Positions 26,787 to 35,901 of a stretch of DNA of 64,000 nt are shown here, piece by piece. Within the stretch, counting starts at the first letter, position 1, and the number at the start of each line of letters is the position of its first letter. The DNA lies in the NCBI GenBank assembly GCA_964472095.1, contig CAYYIV010000001.1, forward strand, positions 62,001 through 126,000. Reading direction: 5' to 3'. This stretch comes from Pelagibius sp964472095 (GTDB lineage: Bacteria > Pseudomonadota > Alphaproteobacteria > Kiloniellales > Kiloniellaceae). The position numbers and the translations under genes are program-made. The notes beneath the pieces are model-generated. The model did not search any database. It saw nothing but the letters and a program-made list of their open reading frames with translations, and had not been told where the DNA came from.

Positions 26787-27776
26787 TCAACCCGGACCGC
26801 GTGCCTTCAGCCAGAGCAGGCAGCCGGGGAGTCCGGCGGCGAGCGAGCCCAGGCCCAGCAGCACCGAGACGGCCAAGGCCTGGTCGGCGGCAAGACCAGC
26901 GGCACCAAGCAGCAGCACAGCCGCGCCCTCGCGGACACCCCAGCCAGCGAAAGACAGTGGGAAAAAGGTGATCAGCACGATAGCCGGCACCAGGGCAAGG
27001 CTGTCGGCGAAGCCAAGCGACAGTCCCAGACCCTGGGCCAGGAGGAAGACCGCCCCGACGGTGAACAGCTGGGCCACGACGGAGAGCGCCAGCAGGGCGA
27101 TCGAGATCAGCGGCACCAGCATTACCTGGCGGGCATCGGCGGCCAGGGCCAGGAACGGCCGCGCCCAGCGGACCAGTACCGTCGGCAGCGGCACGAGGTC
27201 GAGGCTGCAGAGCAGGCCGAAACCTGCCAGCAGGCCCGGCAGCGAGATAAGCAGCGCAACGCGCAGCAGCGGCGGATCGATGCGTGCGCCGAGCCACAGT
27301 GTGCCGCCGACGACCATGAGAACCAGGGCCAGGAGACCGCTGGCGCGCTCCAGCATCACCCCGCTGAAGGCGCGGCCGTAGGGCAGGCCACGGCGCCCGG
27401 CCAGCAGGATGCGCACCGCATCGCCACCGATCGAAGTCGGCAGCACCTGGGTGAAGAAGCTGCCGACGAACATGAGGCCGAGGCAGTCCTTGAGCGGCAG
27501 CGGCGCGCCGATGGCGCGGCCGACCAGCCACCAGCGCAGTCCGGATACGATGGCGATCCCGGCGAGAAGGGCCACCGCCAGCAGGGCATAGCCGGGGTCC
27601 AGGCGGACCAGCAGGGCCCCTACGGCGCCGAAGTCGCCGGCCGCAATCACCGCCGCCAGGAGGGCGGCGGAAACCACGATCTTGGCGGCGATCAAAATGC
27701 CGCGAAGCCCTCCCTGCGGCGCCGCGGCGGACGCTTGGGGCGGTCTCTCGGCCCGATCGGCGGACGGCTGGAGCAA
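26787..27776 (-). CDS. Lysylphosphatidylglycerol synthase-type transmembrane protein
   Basis: A 329-residue integral membrane protein of the LPG_synthase_TM (UPF0104) family, with about eight hydrophobic segments. Family blocks include LRWWLVGRAIG, FFTQVLPTSIGGDAVR and FFPLSFAGWGVREGAA. It has the flippase-like membrane part of MprF but no aminoacyl-transferase domain, so it probably moves or senses a lipid. It ends 77 bases before the molybdopterin gene on the same strand. Confidence 0.85.
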   Translation of the reverse strand: MLQPSADRAERPPQASAAAPQGGLRGILIAAKIVVSAALLAAVIAAGDFGAVGALLVRLDPGYALLAVALLAGIAIVSGLRWWLVGRAIGAPLPLKDCLGLMFVGSFFTQVLPTSIGGDAVRILLAGRRGLPYGRAFSGVMLERASGLLALVLMVVGGTLWLGARIDPPLLRVALLISLPGLLAGFGLLCSLDLVPLPTVLVRWARPFLALAADARQVMLVPLISIALLALSVVAQLFTVGAVFLLAQGLGLSLGFADSLALVPAIVLITFFPLSFAGWGVREGAAVLLLGAAGLAADQALAVSVLLGLGSLAAGLPGCLLWLKARGPG

Positions 27777-27878
27777 GGCAGGAATCCCGGGTGGCTAGGG
27801 CGGTATTGACCGTCCCGACATCCTGCCCCGGGGATGGTAAGGGTATCGTAAACGAAGGCTTAAACGCGGCGAATCGCC

Positions 27879-28712
27879 TCAACGCCCCTTCATGGCGGCC
27901 CAGTCGTCCTCGCCGAGCGCCTCCATGAGGGAGAACTGGCCGGCACCCTTGAGCCACTCGCCGCCGTCGATGACCACCGCCTCGCCGTTGATATAGGCCG
28001 AGCCCTCGGCCAGCAGGAAGGCGGCGAGATCCGCCAGTTCGCGGTGCTCCCCGACGCGCCCGAGCGGAATCTTGTTCATCCAGGCGCGGTCCATCGCCTC
28101 GTTGGGTACCAGGCGCGCCCAGGCACCCTCGGTCGGAAAGGGCCCCGGTGCTATGGCGTTCAGGCGGATGCCGCGGCCGCCCCACTCGACCGCCAGGGAG
28201 CGGGTCATCGCCAGCACCCCGGCCTTGGCCATGGCCGATGGCACCACGTAAGGCGAGCCGGTCTCGGCATAGGTGGCGACGATGGAGAGCACGTTGCCGG
28301 GACGGCCCTCGGCCAGCCAGCGCTTGCCGCAGGCCAGAGTCACATAGGCGGTGCCGTGCATGACAATGGCCAGCACGGCGTCGAGGGCGCGCGGCGACAG
28401 GGTCTCCGTGCGGGCGAGGAAGTTGCCGGCGGCGTTGTTCACCAGGGCGTCCAGCGCCTCCTCCTCCCAGATCGCCGCGACCAGGGCGTCGACCTGGGCA
28501 GGGTCGCGCAGGTCGCAGGGGATCGCCCGCGTGCGGCCGGGGAAATCGGCGTCGAACTCCGCCCGGGTCTCCGCCAGGACGGCTTCGCGCCGGCCGCAGA
28601 TGACCAGCCGCGCACCGAGTTCCAGCACGCGCCGGCCCATGGATTTGCCAAGCCCGCTGCCACCGCCGGTAATGAGGATGCACTTGTCCTTCAGGAGATC
28701 GCTCTGGAACAT
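27879..28712 (-). CDS. SDR-family 2,4-dienoyl-CoA reductase-type enzyme
   Basis: A 277-residue Rossmann-fold reductase. The cofactor motif TGGGSGLG and NNAAGNF are present. The catalytic region reads YVVPSAMAKAGV: the Lys is kept and the Tyr is placed as in 2,4-dienoyl-CoA reductases (DECR/Sps19 group) and not as in classical YxxxK SDRs, so NADPH-dependent reduction of dienoyl-CoA during unsaturated fatty acid oxidation is the best call. ATG 28712 has AGAGG seven bases upstream. It is divergent from an acyl-CoA synthetase, which supports a fatty-acid role. Confidence 0.85.
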   Translation of the reverse strand: MFQSDLLKDKCILITGGGSGLGKSMGRRVLELGARLVICGRREAVLAETRAEFDADFPGRTRAIPCDLRDPAQVDALVAAIWEEEALDALVNNAAGNFLARTETLSPRALDAVLAIVMHGTAYVTLACGKRWLAEGRPGNVLSIVATYAETGSPYVVPSAMAKAGVLAMTRSLAVEWGGRGIRLNAIAPGPFPTEGAWARLVPNEAMDRAWMNKIPLGRVGEHRELADLAAFLLAEGSAYINGEAVVIDGGEWLKGAGQFSLMEALGEDDWAAMKGR

Positions 28713-28816
28713 GAAAAGCCTCTCGTCCCGCAATGCCATCACGAGTTAGTACCGCCCGCGCGGCGCTTTGGCTATGGTGGTGCAAAGCCCGAAGGAAGGC
28801 GCCCAGGGAGGAGCCC

Positions 28817-30439
28817 ATGCTGCCGCAGGCGGCAACCTACGAAGAATTGACGGCGAATTTCCGCTGGCGGATCCCCGAGCACTACAACATCGGCGTCGAT
28901 ACCTGCGACAAGTGGGCCGGCGGCGACCGTCTGGCCCTCATCCACCTGAGCGAGGACGGCCGCGAGACGCGCTACAGTTTCCGCGACCTGCAGCGCCTCT
29001 CCAACCGCTGTGCCAACGTGCTGGAGGCGCAGGGTATCGAGGACGGCGACCGCGTCGCCATCCTGCTGCCGCAGGGGCCGGAAACCGCCGTCGCGCATCT
29101 GGCCACCTACAAGCTTGGCGCCATCGCGGTGCCGCTGTTCACCCTCTTCGGCGAGGACGCCCTGGAATACCGGCTCGCCGACTCGGGCGCCCGCGTCGTC
29201 ATCACCGATGAGACCGGCCTCACCAAGGTCGCGGCGATCCGCGACCGCGTGCCGGCTCTGGAGAGCGTCATCTCCATCGATGGCGGCGACGCACTCGACT
29301 GGCACCGACTATTGGAGCGTGCCTCCGACGGCTTCCTGCCGGTCGATACCCTGGCCAACGATCCCGCTCTCATCATCTACACCTCCGGCACCACCGGCCC
29401 GCCAAAGGGCGCGCTGCATGCGCAGCGCGTGCTGCTGGGCCACCTGCCGGGCGTCGAGATGCCGCAGTCCTTCCTGCCGCAGCCTGGCGACCTCATCTGG
29501 ACGCCGGCGGACTGGGCATGGATCGGCGGGCTGCTCGATGTGCTGCTGCCGGCCTGGCACCACGGTGTGCCGGTGCTGGCCCACCGTTTCGCAAAGTTCG
29601 ACCCGGAGAAGGCGTTCCGACTGCTTGCCGACTTTGGCGTGCGCAACGCCTTCCTGCCGCCGACGGCCTTGAAGATCATGCGCAGCGTCGAGCGTCCGGC
29701 CGAGCGCTGGGCGACGCACCTGCGCTCCATCGGCAGCGGCGGCGAGACCCTCGGCGCCGAGATGCTCGACTGGGCGCAGGAGGCCTTCGGAGTCACGGTG
29801 AACGAATTCTACGGCCAGACCGAGTGCAACCTGGTGGTCTCCAACTGCGCAGAGATCATGCCCGTCAAGCCGGGCTCCATGGGCCGTCCGGTGCCGGGCC
29901 ACCGCGTCGCAGTCATCGATGAGGCCGGCAACGAATTGCCGGCGGGCGCCGCCGGCACCATCGCCGTGCGCCGGCCCGACCCGGTGATGTTCCTGGAGTA
30001 CTGGCGAAACCCGGAGGCCACCGCCGCCAAGTTCCGCGGCGACTGGCTGGCGACCGGCGACCAGGGCTGCGTGGACGAAGACGGCTACCTGCACTTCGTC
30101 GGGCGCGACGACGACGTCATTACCTCCGGCGGATACCGCATCGGCCCGGGCGAGATCGAGGACTGCCTGCTCAAACACCCCGCAGTCGCCATGGCGGCGG
30201 CGGTCGGCGTGCCCGATCCCGTCCGCACCGAACGGGTGAAGGCTTTCATCGTGCTGAAGCAGGGCCGCGAAGGAGACGCGGGGCTGGTGAGCGAGATCCA
30301 GGACTTCGTAAAGACAAGACTTGCCGCGCACGAGTACCCGCGCGAGGTTAGCTTCGTGGATGCCCTGCCGATGACCGCCACCGGCAAGATCATCCGCAAG
30401 GCACTGCGGGAGCCGGTGGCCGCAGAGAGCAAAACCTGA
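28817..30439 (+). CDS. AMP-dependent acyl-CoA synthetase
   Basis: A 540-residue ANL-superfamily ligase that activates a carboxylic acid to its CoA thioester. The phosphate-binding loop YTSGTTGPPKG, the WTPADWAWIGGLLDVLLPA block, NEFYGQTECN and the C-terminal catalytic lysine region TGKIIRKALR are intact. The sequence is nearest to medium-chain/aryl acyl-CoA synthetases; chain-length preference is unknown. ATG 28817 follows GGAGGAG. The frame extends to 28733, but that part lies in the divergent promoter region shared with the SDR gene. Confidence 0.9.
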   Translation: MLPQAATYEELTANFRWRIPEHYNIGVDTCDKWAGGDRLALIHLSEDGRETRYSFRDLQRLSNRCANVLEAQGIEDGDRVAILLPQGPETAVAHLATYKLGAIAVPLFTLFGEDALEYRLADSGARVVITDETGLTKVAAIRDRVPALESVISIDGGDALDWHRLLERASDGFLPVDTLANDPALIIYTSGTTGPPKGALHAQRVLLGHLPGVEMPQSFLPQPGDLIWTPADWAWIGGLLDVLLPAWHHGVPVLAHRFAKFDPEKAFRLLADFGVRNAFLPPTALKIMRSVERPAERWATHLRSIGSGGETLGAEMLDWAQEAFGVTVNEFYGQTECNLVVSNCAEIMPVKPGSMGRPVPGHRVAVIDEAGNELPAGAAGTIAVRRPDPVMFLEYWRNPEATAAKFRGDWLATGDQGCVDEDGYLHFVGRDDDVITSGGYRIGPGEIEDCLLKHPAVAMAAAVGVPDPVRTERVKAFIVLKQGREGDAGLVSEIQDFVKTRLAAHEYPREVSFVDALPMTATGKIIRKALREPVAAESKT

Positions 30440-30503
30440 GCCCTGCTGCTACACAATCACAGATCGCGTGCGAACGATGTCAAATTTCGAACCTTCGGAG
30501 CTG

Positions 30504-30517
30504 TTGATTCAAGTCAA
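30504..30517. promoter_or_regulatory. FNR/FixK-type box upstream of the alcohol dehydrogenase
   Basis: TTGATTCAAGTCAA matches the TTGAT-N4-(A/G)TCAA consensus of FNR/FixK/Dnr regulators. Its centre lies about 134 bases before ATG 30645, in a noncoding gap. This suggests induction of the downstream dehydrogenase and P-type ATPase under low oxygen. Confidence 0.6.
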
Positions 30518-30644
30518 CGACTTGCGCGGGCATAGCCTCGAGACTGGCCCCACAACCACAGCGCAGAGGTCCAGAGGTTGCCGCAGCATGCCGGCAAGAC
30601 CGGACAGCGCCGTTTCCCCAAACTGACAGAAGTGAGGTTCAGCC

Positions 30645-31721
30645 ATGGCCCAGAAAATGAAAGCCGCCATTTTCGTCGAGCCAAACCGCATCGTCCTGGA
30701 AGACAAGCCCATCCCCGACGTCGGGCCGCTGGACGCGCTGATCCGGATCACCACGACGACGATCTGCGGCACCGACGTGCATATCCTGAAGGGCGAGTAT
30801 CCCGTCGAACGCAGGCTCACCATCGGCCATGAGCCGGTCGGCATCATCGAAAAGCTCGGCGCCGCGGTCGACGGCTACCAGGAAGGCCAGCGCGTCATCG
30901 CCGGCGCCATCACGCCTAGCGGCCACAGCATGGCAAGCCTCTGCGGCTGCCACTCCCAGGATGGCGCCGGAACCAGGCACGGCTTCAAGGCGCTCGGCGG
31001 CTGGCGCTTCGGCAATACCATCGACGGCGCCCAGGCCGAGTACCTGCTGGTACCCGACGCGATGACTAACCTGGCGCCGATCCCCGAAGGCCTCAGTGAC
31101 GAGCAGGTACTGATGTGCCCCGACATCATGTCGACGGGCTTTTCCGGCGCCGAAAGCGGCCATGTGCGCATCGGCGATAGCGTGGCGGTTTTCGCGCAGG
31201 GACCCATCGGCCTCTGCGCCACCGCCGGCGCGCGCCTGATGGGCGCCACCACCATCATCGGCGTCGACGCCGTGCCGGCGCGCATGGAGATCGCACGCAG
31301 CATGGGTGCCGATCACGTCGTCGACTTCACCAAGGCCGACCCGGTCGAGGAGATTCTGCGCCTCACCGATGGGCGCGGCGTCGACGTCGCGATCGAGGCG
31401 CTCGGACGGCAGGAGACTTTCGAGGCCGCGCTGCGCGTGTTGCGGCCCGGCGGCACCCTGTCCTCGCTCGGCGTCTATTCCAGCGACCTGAAGATCCCAC
31501 TCGACGCCTTCTGCGCCGGCCTTGGCGACCACAAAATCGTCAGCACCCTCTGTCCCGGCGGCAAGGAACGCATGCATCGCCTGATGGCGGTCATCGCCGG
31601 CAACCGCCTCGACACGCGCCCGCTGGTCACCCACCGCTTCAAGCTGGACCAGATCGAGGAAGCCTATGAACTCTTCGCCAACCAGCGCGACGGCGTGCTG
31701 AAGGTCGCCATAACGCCCTGA
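30645..31721 (+). CDS. Zinc-type NAD(P)-dependent alcohol dehydrogenase
   Basis: A 358-residue medium-chain dehydrogenase. The catalytic zinc site is recognisable (ICGTDVHILKG with Cys, IGHEPVG with His-Glu and a later CPDIMSTGFSGAE with Asp), and the cofactor fold runs through FAQGPIGLCATAGARLMGA. The usual four-Cys structural zinc lobe is missing: the corresponding loop reads SLCGCHSQDGAG. In this it resembles the NADP-dependent secondary alcohol dehydrogenases of Clostridium/Thermoanaerobacter type. It is followed 60 bases later by a P-type ATPase and preceded by an FNR-like box. The substrate is unknown. Confidence 0.88.
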   Translation: MAQKMKAAIFVEPNRIVLEDKPIPDVGPLDALIRITTTTICGTDVHILKGEYPVERRLTIGHEPVGIIEKLGAAVDGYQEGQRVIAGAITPSGHSMASLCGCHSQDGAGTRHGFKALGGWRFGNTIDGAQAEYLLVPDAMTNLAPIPEGLSDEQVLMCPDIMSTGFSGAESGHVRIGDSVAVFAQGPIGLCATAGARLMGATTIIGVDAVPARMEIARSMGADHVVDFTKADPVEEILRLTDGRGVDVAIEALGRQETFEAALRVLRPGGTLSSLGVYSSDLKIPLDAFCAGLGDHKIVSTLCPGGKERMHRLMAVIAGNRLDTRPLVTHRFKLDQIEEAYELFANQRDGVLKVAITP

Positions 31722-31780
31722 GTGACCGGATGAGGCAGGCGAACGCGACAAGCGAGAATTTTGGGGAGCAGCGACCAACC

Positions 31781-34516
31781 ATGGCAGTTTCACAGTCGTC
31801 ACTGCAATCCACGACGCCCGTGAACACCAAACGCGCCTGGCATGCGCTGGATCCGGCTACAACCCTCGCAGATCTTCAGACGGGGTCCAGCGGAATCGCA
31901 GAGGACGAAGCCCAGCGCCGCCTGGAAACCTACGGCCCCAACCGCCTGCCGCAAGGACGGTCGCGCAGTATCCTGCTGCGCCTCCTCGCTCAGTTCCACA
32001 ACCTGCTGATCTACGTACTGATGGCTGCCGCGGTGTTGGCCGCGCTCATCGGTCATGGCACGGATGCCCTGGTGATTCTCGCGGTTGTGATACTGAACGC
32101 GACAATCGGCTTCATCCAGGAGGGGCGCGCCGAGAAGGCGTTGGAAGCGATCCGCAGCATGATCGACCCGCACGCCTCGGTGATTCGCGGCGGCCGGCGG
32201 GTAACGGTGAAGGCCGACAGACTGGTTCCCGGCGACATCGTGCTGCTCGAGGCAGGCGACAGGGTGCCGGCGGACCTGCGCCTGATCAAGGCACGCAACC
32301 TGCGGGTCGACGAGGCGATCCTGACCGGCGAGTCGGTCCCGGTCGACAAAGCGACCGCAGCGGTCGACGACGACGCCGCGCTGGGCGACCGCTTTTCCAT
32401 GGCCTTCTCGGGTACCTTCATCGCCGCCGGCCAGGGCACCGCCGTGACCGTCGCGACGGGCGCCGACACCGAGCTCGGGCGCATCAGTACCATGATCGGC
32501 GCGGTGGAGCGCCTGACCACCCCGCTGCTGCGCCAGATGGACCACTTCGCCAGGCAGGTCACCTTCGCCGTTCTCGCGGTCTCCTCCCTGGTCTTCGCCT
32601 ATGCGGCCTTCGTCCAGGCATACCCCTTGGACGAAGCCTTCATGGTGGTGGTCGGCCTGGCGGTCGCAGCGATTCCCGAGGGCCTTCCCGCGGTCATGAC
32701 CATCACCCTGGCAGTCGGGGTGCAGCGCATGGCGCGCCGCAACGCGATCATCCGGCGCCTGCCGGCGGTCGAGACCCTGGGATCGGTATCGGTCATCTGC
32801 TCCGACAAGACAGGCACCCTGACCCGCAACGAGATGACGGTGAGCAGGGTCGTGACGGCGCTCGAGCAGATCGAGGTGGAGGGTGCCGGCTACAGGCCCG
32901 AAGGCAGGTTCCGGATCGGCGGCGAGCCGATCGATCCTCCGGCCTACCCGGTTCTCGAGGAACTGTCCCTGGCGGCTCTGCTCTGCAACGACGCCCAGTT
33001 GAGGCAGGTCGGCCAGGAGTGGATCGTCGACGGCGATCCGATGGAAGGCGCCTTGGTGTCGCTGGCGCTCAAGGCCGGCCACGATGAGGCGGCGGCCAGG
33101 GGGCGCTTCACGCGGCTGGACGAAATCCCCTTCGACTCGCGCCATCGCTACATGGCAAGCCTGCACGCCCGCGCGGATCGCCGACCGGTGCTCTACATCA
33201 AGGGAGCGCCGGAGCGCATCATCGAGATGTGCAGCGAAGTGGCAACGCCCGACGGTGAACGGCCGATCGATTCCGACCATTGGAGCCGGCAGATCGAGGC
33301 ACTCGCCGTGGCCGGTCAACGGGTCATCGCCCTCGCCCGCCGCAATTTGCCCGAAGGCAGCCGGGCTGTCGTTCCAGCAGATGTCGAGAACGGCCTCTGC
33401 CTGCTCGGGCTCGTTGGGCTCATCGATCCGCCGCGCCCCGAGGCGATCACCGCGATCGCGGAGTGCAAGGCGGCCGGCATCCGGGTCAAGATGATCACCG
33501 GGGACCACGTGGCAACGGCACGCGCCATTGCCCTGCAGCTGGGTCTGGCCGACGATCCGATGTCGGTGACCGGCAAGCAGCTCGACAGCCTGGGAGACGA
33601 GGACTTTCACCGCCACGCCCAGGAGGCGACGGTCTTCGCCCGAACCAGCCCCGAGCACAAGCTGCGCCTCGTCGAGGCCCTGCAAGTGGACGGCGCGATC
33701 ATCGCCATGACCGGCGACGGCGTAAACGACGCGCCGGCGCTGAAGCGGGCCGACGTCGGCGTCGCCATGGGCGGCAAGGGCACCGAGGCCGCGAAGGAAG
33801 CCAGCGAGATGGTGCTGGCCGACGACAACTTCGCCTCCATCGTCGCCGCGGTGCGCGAGGGGCGGACCGTGTACGACAACCTCAGAAAAGTCATTTCCTT
33901 CCTGCTTCCGATCAACGGCGGGGAGTCGATGGTGATCGTGCTGGCGGTTTTCCTCGGGCTCGCGCTTCCGGTCACCCCCCTGCAGATCCTTTGGGTCAAC
34001 ATGGTGAGCTCCGTCGCTCTCGCGCTCACCCTCGCGTTCGAGCCAACTGAGCCCAATACCATGCTGTGCCCACCGCGAGCACCGAAGGAGCCGGTCCTCT
34101 CAGGAAGGCTCCTGTGGCGGATCCTCTTCGTATCCGCCCTCATGGTTGTCGGCACCTTTGGCATCTACGCCTGGGCGACCGCCCGGGGTCTCCCGGTCGA
34201 AACCGCCCGGACCATGGCGGTGAATACCCTGGTCGTCATGGAGATCTTCTATCTCTTCAGCGTGCGCTACGTGCACGGGACCTCGCTGACCTTGCAGGGT
34301 GTCCTCGGCACGCGTGCCGTACTCATCGGCATCACCATCGTGGTGATGGCGCAGTTCGCTTTCACCTATCTGCCGCCGCTGCAGGCCGTTTTCGGCAGCG
34401 GCCCGATAGAGCTCCTCGACGGGCTCGCGATCATCGGCATCGGGATTACGCTGCTGCTGATCGTGGAGATCGAAAAGCGTGTTGCAGCCTGGATCGGGCG
34501 GCGGCGCGGTCGCTAA
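31781..34516 (+). CDS. Cation-translocating P-type ATPase (P2-type, Ca2+-like)
   Basis: A 911-residue ion pump. It has the cation ATPase N-terminus (WHALDPATTLADLQ), actuator TGESVPVDK, membrane-site PEGLPAVMTITLA, phosphorylation DKTGTLT, nucleotide-binding KGAPE, hinge GDGVNDAPALKRADVGVAMG and a C-terminal transmembrane domain. P2A-type proteins move Ca2+ or Mn2+; the ion here is not proven. ATG 31781 has GGGGAG twelve bases upstream; ATG 31730 in the same frame is the alternative. It follows the alcohol dehydrogenase and could be part of the same low-oxygen unit. Its stop overlaps the convergent neighbour's by four bases. Confidence 0.92.
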   Translation: MAVSQSSLQSTTPVNTKRAWHALDPATTLADLQTGSSGIAEDEAQRRLETYGPNRLPQGRSRSILLRLLAQFHNLLIYVLMAAAVLAALIGHGTDALVILAVVILNATIGFIQEGRAEKALEAIRSMIDPHASVIRGGRRVTVKADRLVPGDIVLLEAGDRVPADLRLIKARNLRVDEAILTGESVPVDKATAAVDDDAALGDRFSMAFSGTFIAAGQGTAVTVATGADTELGRISTMIGAVERLTTPLLRQMDHFARQVTFAVLAVSSLVFAYAAFVQAYPLDEAFMVVVGLAVAAIPEGLPAVMTITLAVGVQRMARRNAIIRRLPAVETLGSVSVICSDKTGTLTRNEMTVSRVVTALEQIEVEGAGYRPEGRFRIGGEPIDPPAYPVLEELSLAALLCNDAQLRQVGQEWIVDGDPMEGALVSLALKAGHDEAAARGRFTRLDEIPFDSRHRYMASLHARADRRPVLYIKGAPERIIEMCSEVATPDGERPIDSDHWSRQIEALAVAGQRVIALARRNLPEGSRAVVPADVENGLCLLGLVGLIDPPRPEAITAIAECKAAGIRVKMITGDHVATARAIALQLGLADDPMSVTGKQLDSLGDEDFHRHAQEATVFARTSPEHKLRLVEALQVDGAIIAMTGDGVNDAPALKRADVGVAMGGKGTEAAKEASEMVLADDNFASIVAAVREGRTVYDNLRKVISFLLPINGGESMVIVLAVFLGLALPVTPLQILWVNMVSSVALALTLAFEPTEPNTMLCPPRAPKEPVLSGRLLWRILFVSALMVVGTFGIYAWATARGLPVETARTMAVNTLVVMEIFYLFSVRYVHGTSLTLQGVLGTRAVLIGITIVVMAQFAFTYLPPLQAVFGSGPIELLDGLAIIGIGITLLLIVEIEKRVAAWIGRRRGR

Positions 34517-35058
34517 CGATTCGGGCGCGTGGTGAGCACCGCCTGCACCTCGGCGCGCGGCGACTTCGAGGTGACGACCACGACCTCGTAGGGCAGCCCC
34601 CCGGCACTGGAGCGATAGATTTCCTCGCGCTGGTCGATACCGCGCACGTACTCCCGTCGGTCGCCGATTTTGTCGAGCTGCAGCCCCTTGCGGCGAGCAT
34701 ACTCGGAGAATACCAGGGAGACCTGGTCGGCACTGGCCTGCTGCGCAATCACGGTGCAGGTGTCGTCGGCGAAGAGCGCCAGCGCGAAGAGGCCGGCGGC
34801 GTTTTCCGCCGACCAGACGTCGCCGCGCTTGCCACCGAGGAAGGCCTGCGCCTTTTGCTGCGGCAATTTGCGCAGCTGCGGGGTTTCCGCGATCCAGGCC
34901 TGCAGGTCAGCCGGCGATTCGACGTGCTTCAGGCAGGACTGCGCGAAGAGTCCCACCGCCTCGCGCGCCCGGTCCGCCGCGCGCGCCGGCAGGGCCGCCA
35001 GACCAGCGCAGAGGAACAGCCCAAGGAAGGTTCCGCCTCTCGCTATCGTGAACCGCAT
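34513..35058 (-). CDS. Small secreted protein, possible NMCC_0638-like family
   Basis: A 181-residue exported protein. Signal peptide: RGGTFLGLFLCAGLAALPARA, split by its cleavage after ARA. The mature part starts with FAQSCLKHVESPADLQ and has a second Cys (DDTCTVIA), so one disulfide is plausible. The arrangement resembles proteins annotated 'NMCC_0638 family (lipo)protein', but I am not certain; the function is unknown. ATG 35058 was preferred to TTG 35067. The two stop codons of this gene and the P-type ATPase overlap. Confidence 0.65.
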   Translation of the reverse strand: MRFTIARGGTFLGLFLCAGLAALPARAADRAREAVGLFAQSCLKHVESPADLQAWIAETPQLRKLPQQKAQAFLGGKRGDVWSAENAAGLFALALFADDTCTVIAQQASADQVSLVFSEYARRKGLQLDKIGDRREYVRGIDQREEIYRSSAGGLPYEVVVVTSKSPRAEVQAVLTTRPNR

Positions 35059-35229
35059 TTCCGACAACCACCCTTAGGATCACTGCGATGCCGCGACCCT
35101 AGAGCATGATGAAGTCATTGGGAATCAATTTGACGGGCGCTGGACGGGCGGCGGCAGGCGCGCTAATCAACCTTCACCGGGGGTCGCAGAGCTTCCGGGC
35201 GAAGCATTGGAAAGGGAATTGCCGCCGTC

Positions 35230-35829
35230 ATGAGCAAGGTGATCGACTACTACCTTACACTGAACTCGCCCTGGGCCAATTTCGGCAGTCGGCGCTTCAG
35301 CGAAATCGTGCAGCGACACGCGGCGCAGGTGCGTGTGAAGCCGGTGAACTTCGGCGAGGTCTTTTCGCGCACCGGCGGCCTGCCGTTGCCCAAGCGGGCG
35401 CCGGAACGCCAGGCCTACCGCCTGGTCGAGCTGCAGCGCTGGAGCGACTACCTGGGCATCCCGATCCATCTCAAGCCGGCCCACTTTCCAGCCGCCGAGC
35501 AGACCGCCGCCCGCATCGTCATTGCCGCCGGTGAAACCGGCGGCAATCCGCTGGCCCTGGCCCAGGCATTCGGCCAAGCGGTGTGGGAACAGGCGCGTGA
35601 CATCGGCGATCCCGCGACCTGCGAGGCAATCGCCCTGGAAACCGGGCATCATGCGCCCGAACTGCTGGCCAAGGCGGCGGAAGCGGCCACCCAGGCACGC
35701 TACGAGGCGCTGACCGAGGAGGCCGTCGCGCGCGGGGTGTTCGGCGCGCCAAGCTACGTCTATCGCGACGAGATCTTCTGGGGTCAGGACCGGCTCGACT
35801 TCCTCGACCGCGCGCTGGCCAGGGCCTGA
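35230..35829 (+). CDS. 2-Hydroxychromene-2-carboxylate isomerase / GST-kappa family protein
   Basis: A 199-residue thioredoxin-fold (DsbA-like) protein. The start YYLTLNSPWANFG carries the catalytic Ser of the HCCA isomerase/GST kappa family and the C-terminal VFGAPSYVYRDEIFWGQDRLDFL is diagnostic. Enzymes of this kind isomerise hydroxychromene carboxylate in naphthalene degradation using glutathione; most genomic copies, like this one, sit apart from aromatic-degradation genes and have unknown substrates. It is preceded by AAAGGGAA. Confidence 0.88.
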   Translation: MSKVIDYYLTLNSPWANFGSRRFSEIVQRHAAQVRVKPVNFGEVFSRTGGLPLPKRAPERQAYRLVELQRWSDYLGIPIHLKPAHFPAAEQTAARIVIAAGETGGNPLALAQAFGQAVWEQARDIGDPATCEAIALETGHHAPELLAKAAEAATQARYEALTEEAVARGVFGAPSYVYRDEIFWGQDRLDFLDRALARA

Positions 35830-35845
35830 CGGAGTCGAAAGCCTG

Positions 35846-35878
35846 AAAAGAAAAAGGGGCCTGCTTGGAGACCCCTCT
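35846..35878 (-). terminator. Terminator between convergent genes
   Basis: Read on the minus strand, an AGGGGTCTCC...GGCCCCT hairpin is followed by TTTTTCTTTTC. It ends the hypothetical gene 35902-36888; the plus-strand side has only CTCTTCCT after the stem. Confidence 0.7.
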
Positions 35879-35901
35879 TCCTGCTCCGGCGCTCTTGGCC
35901 T

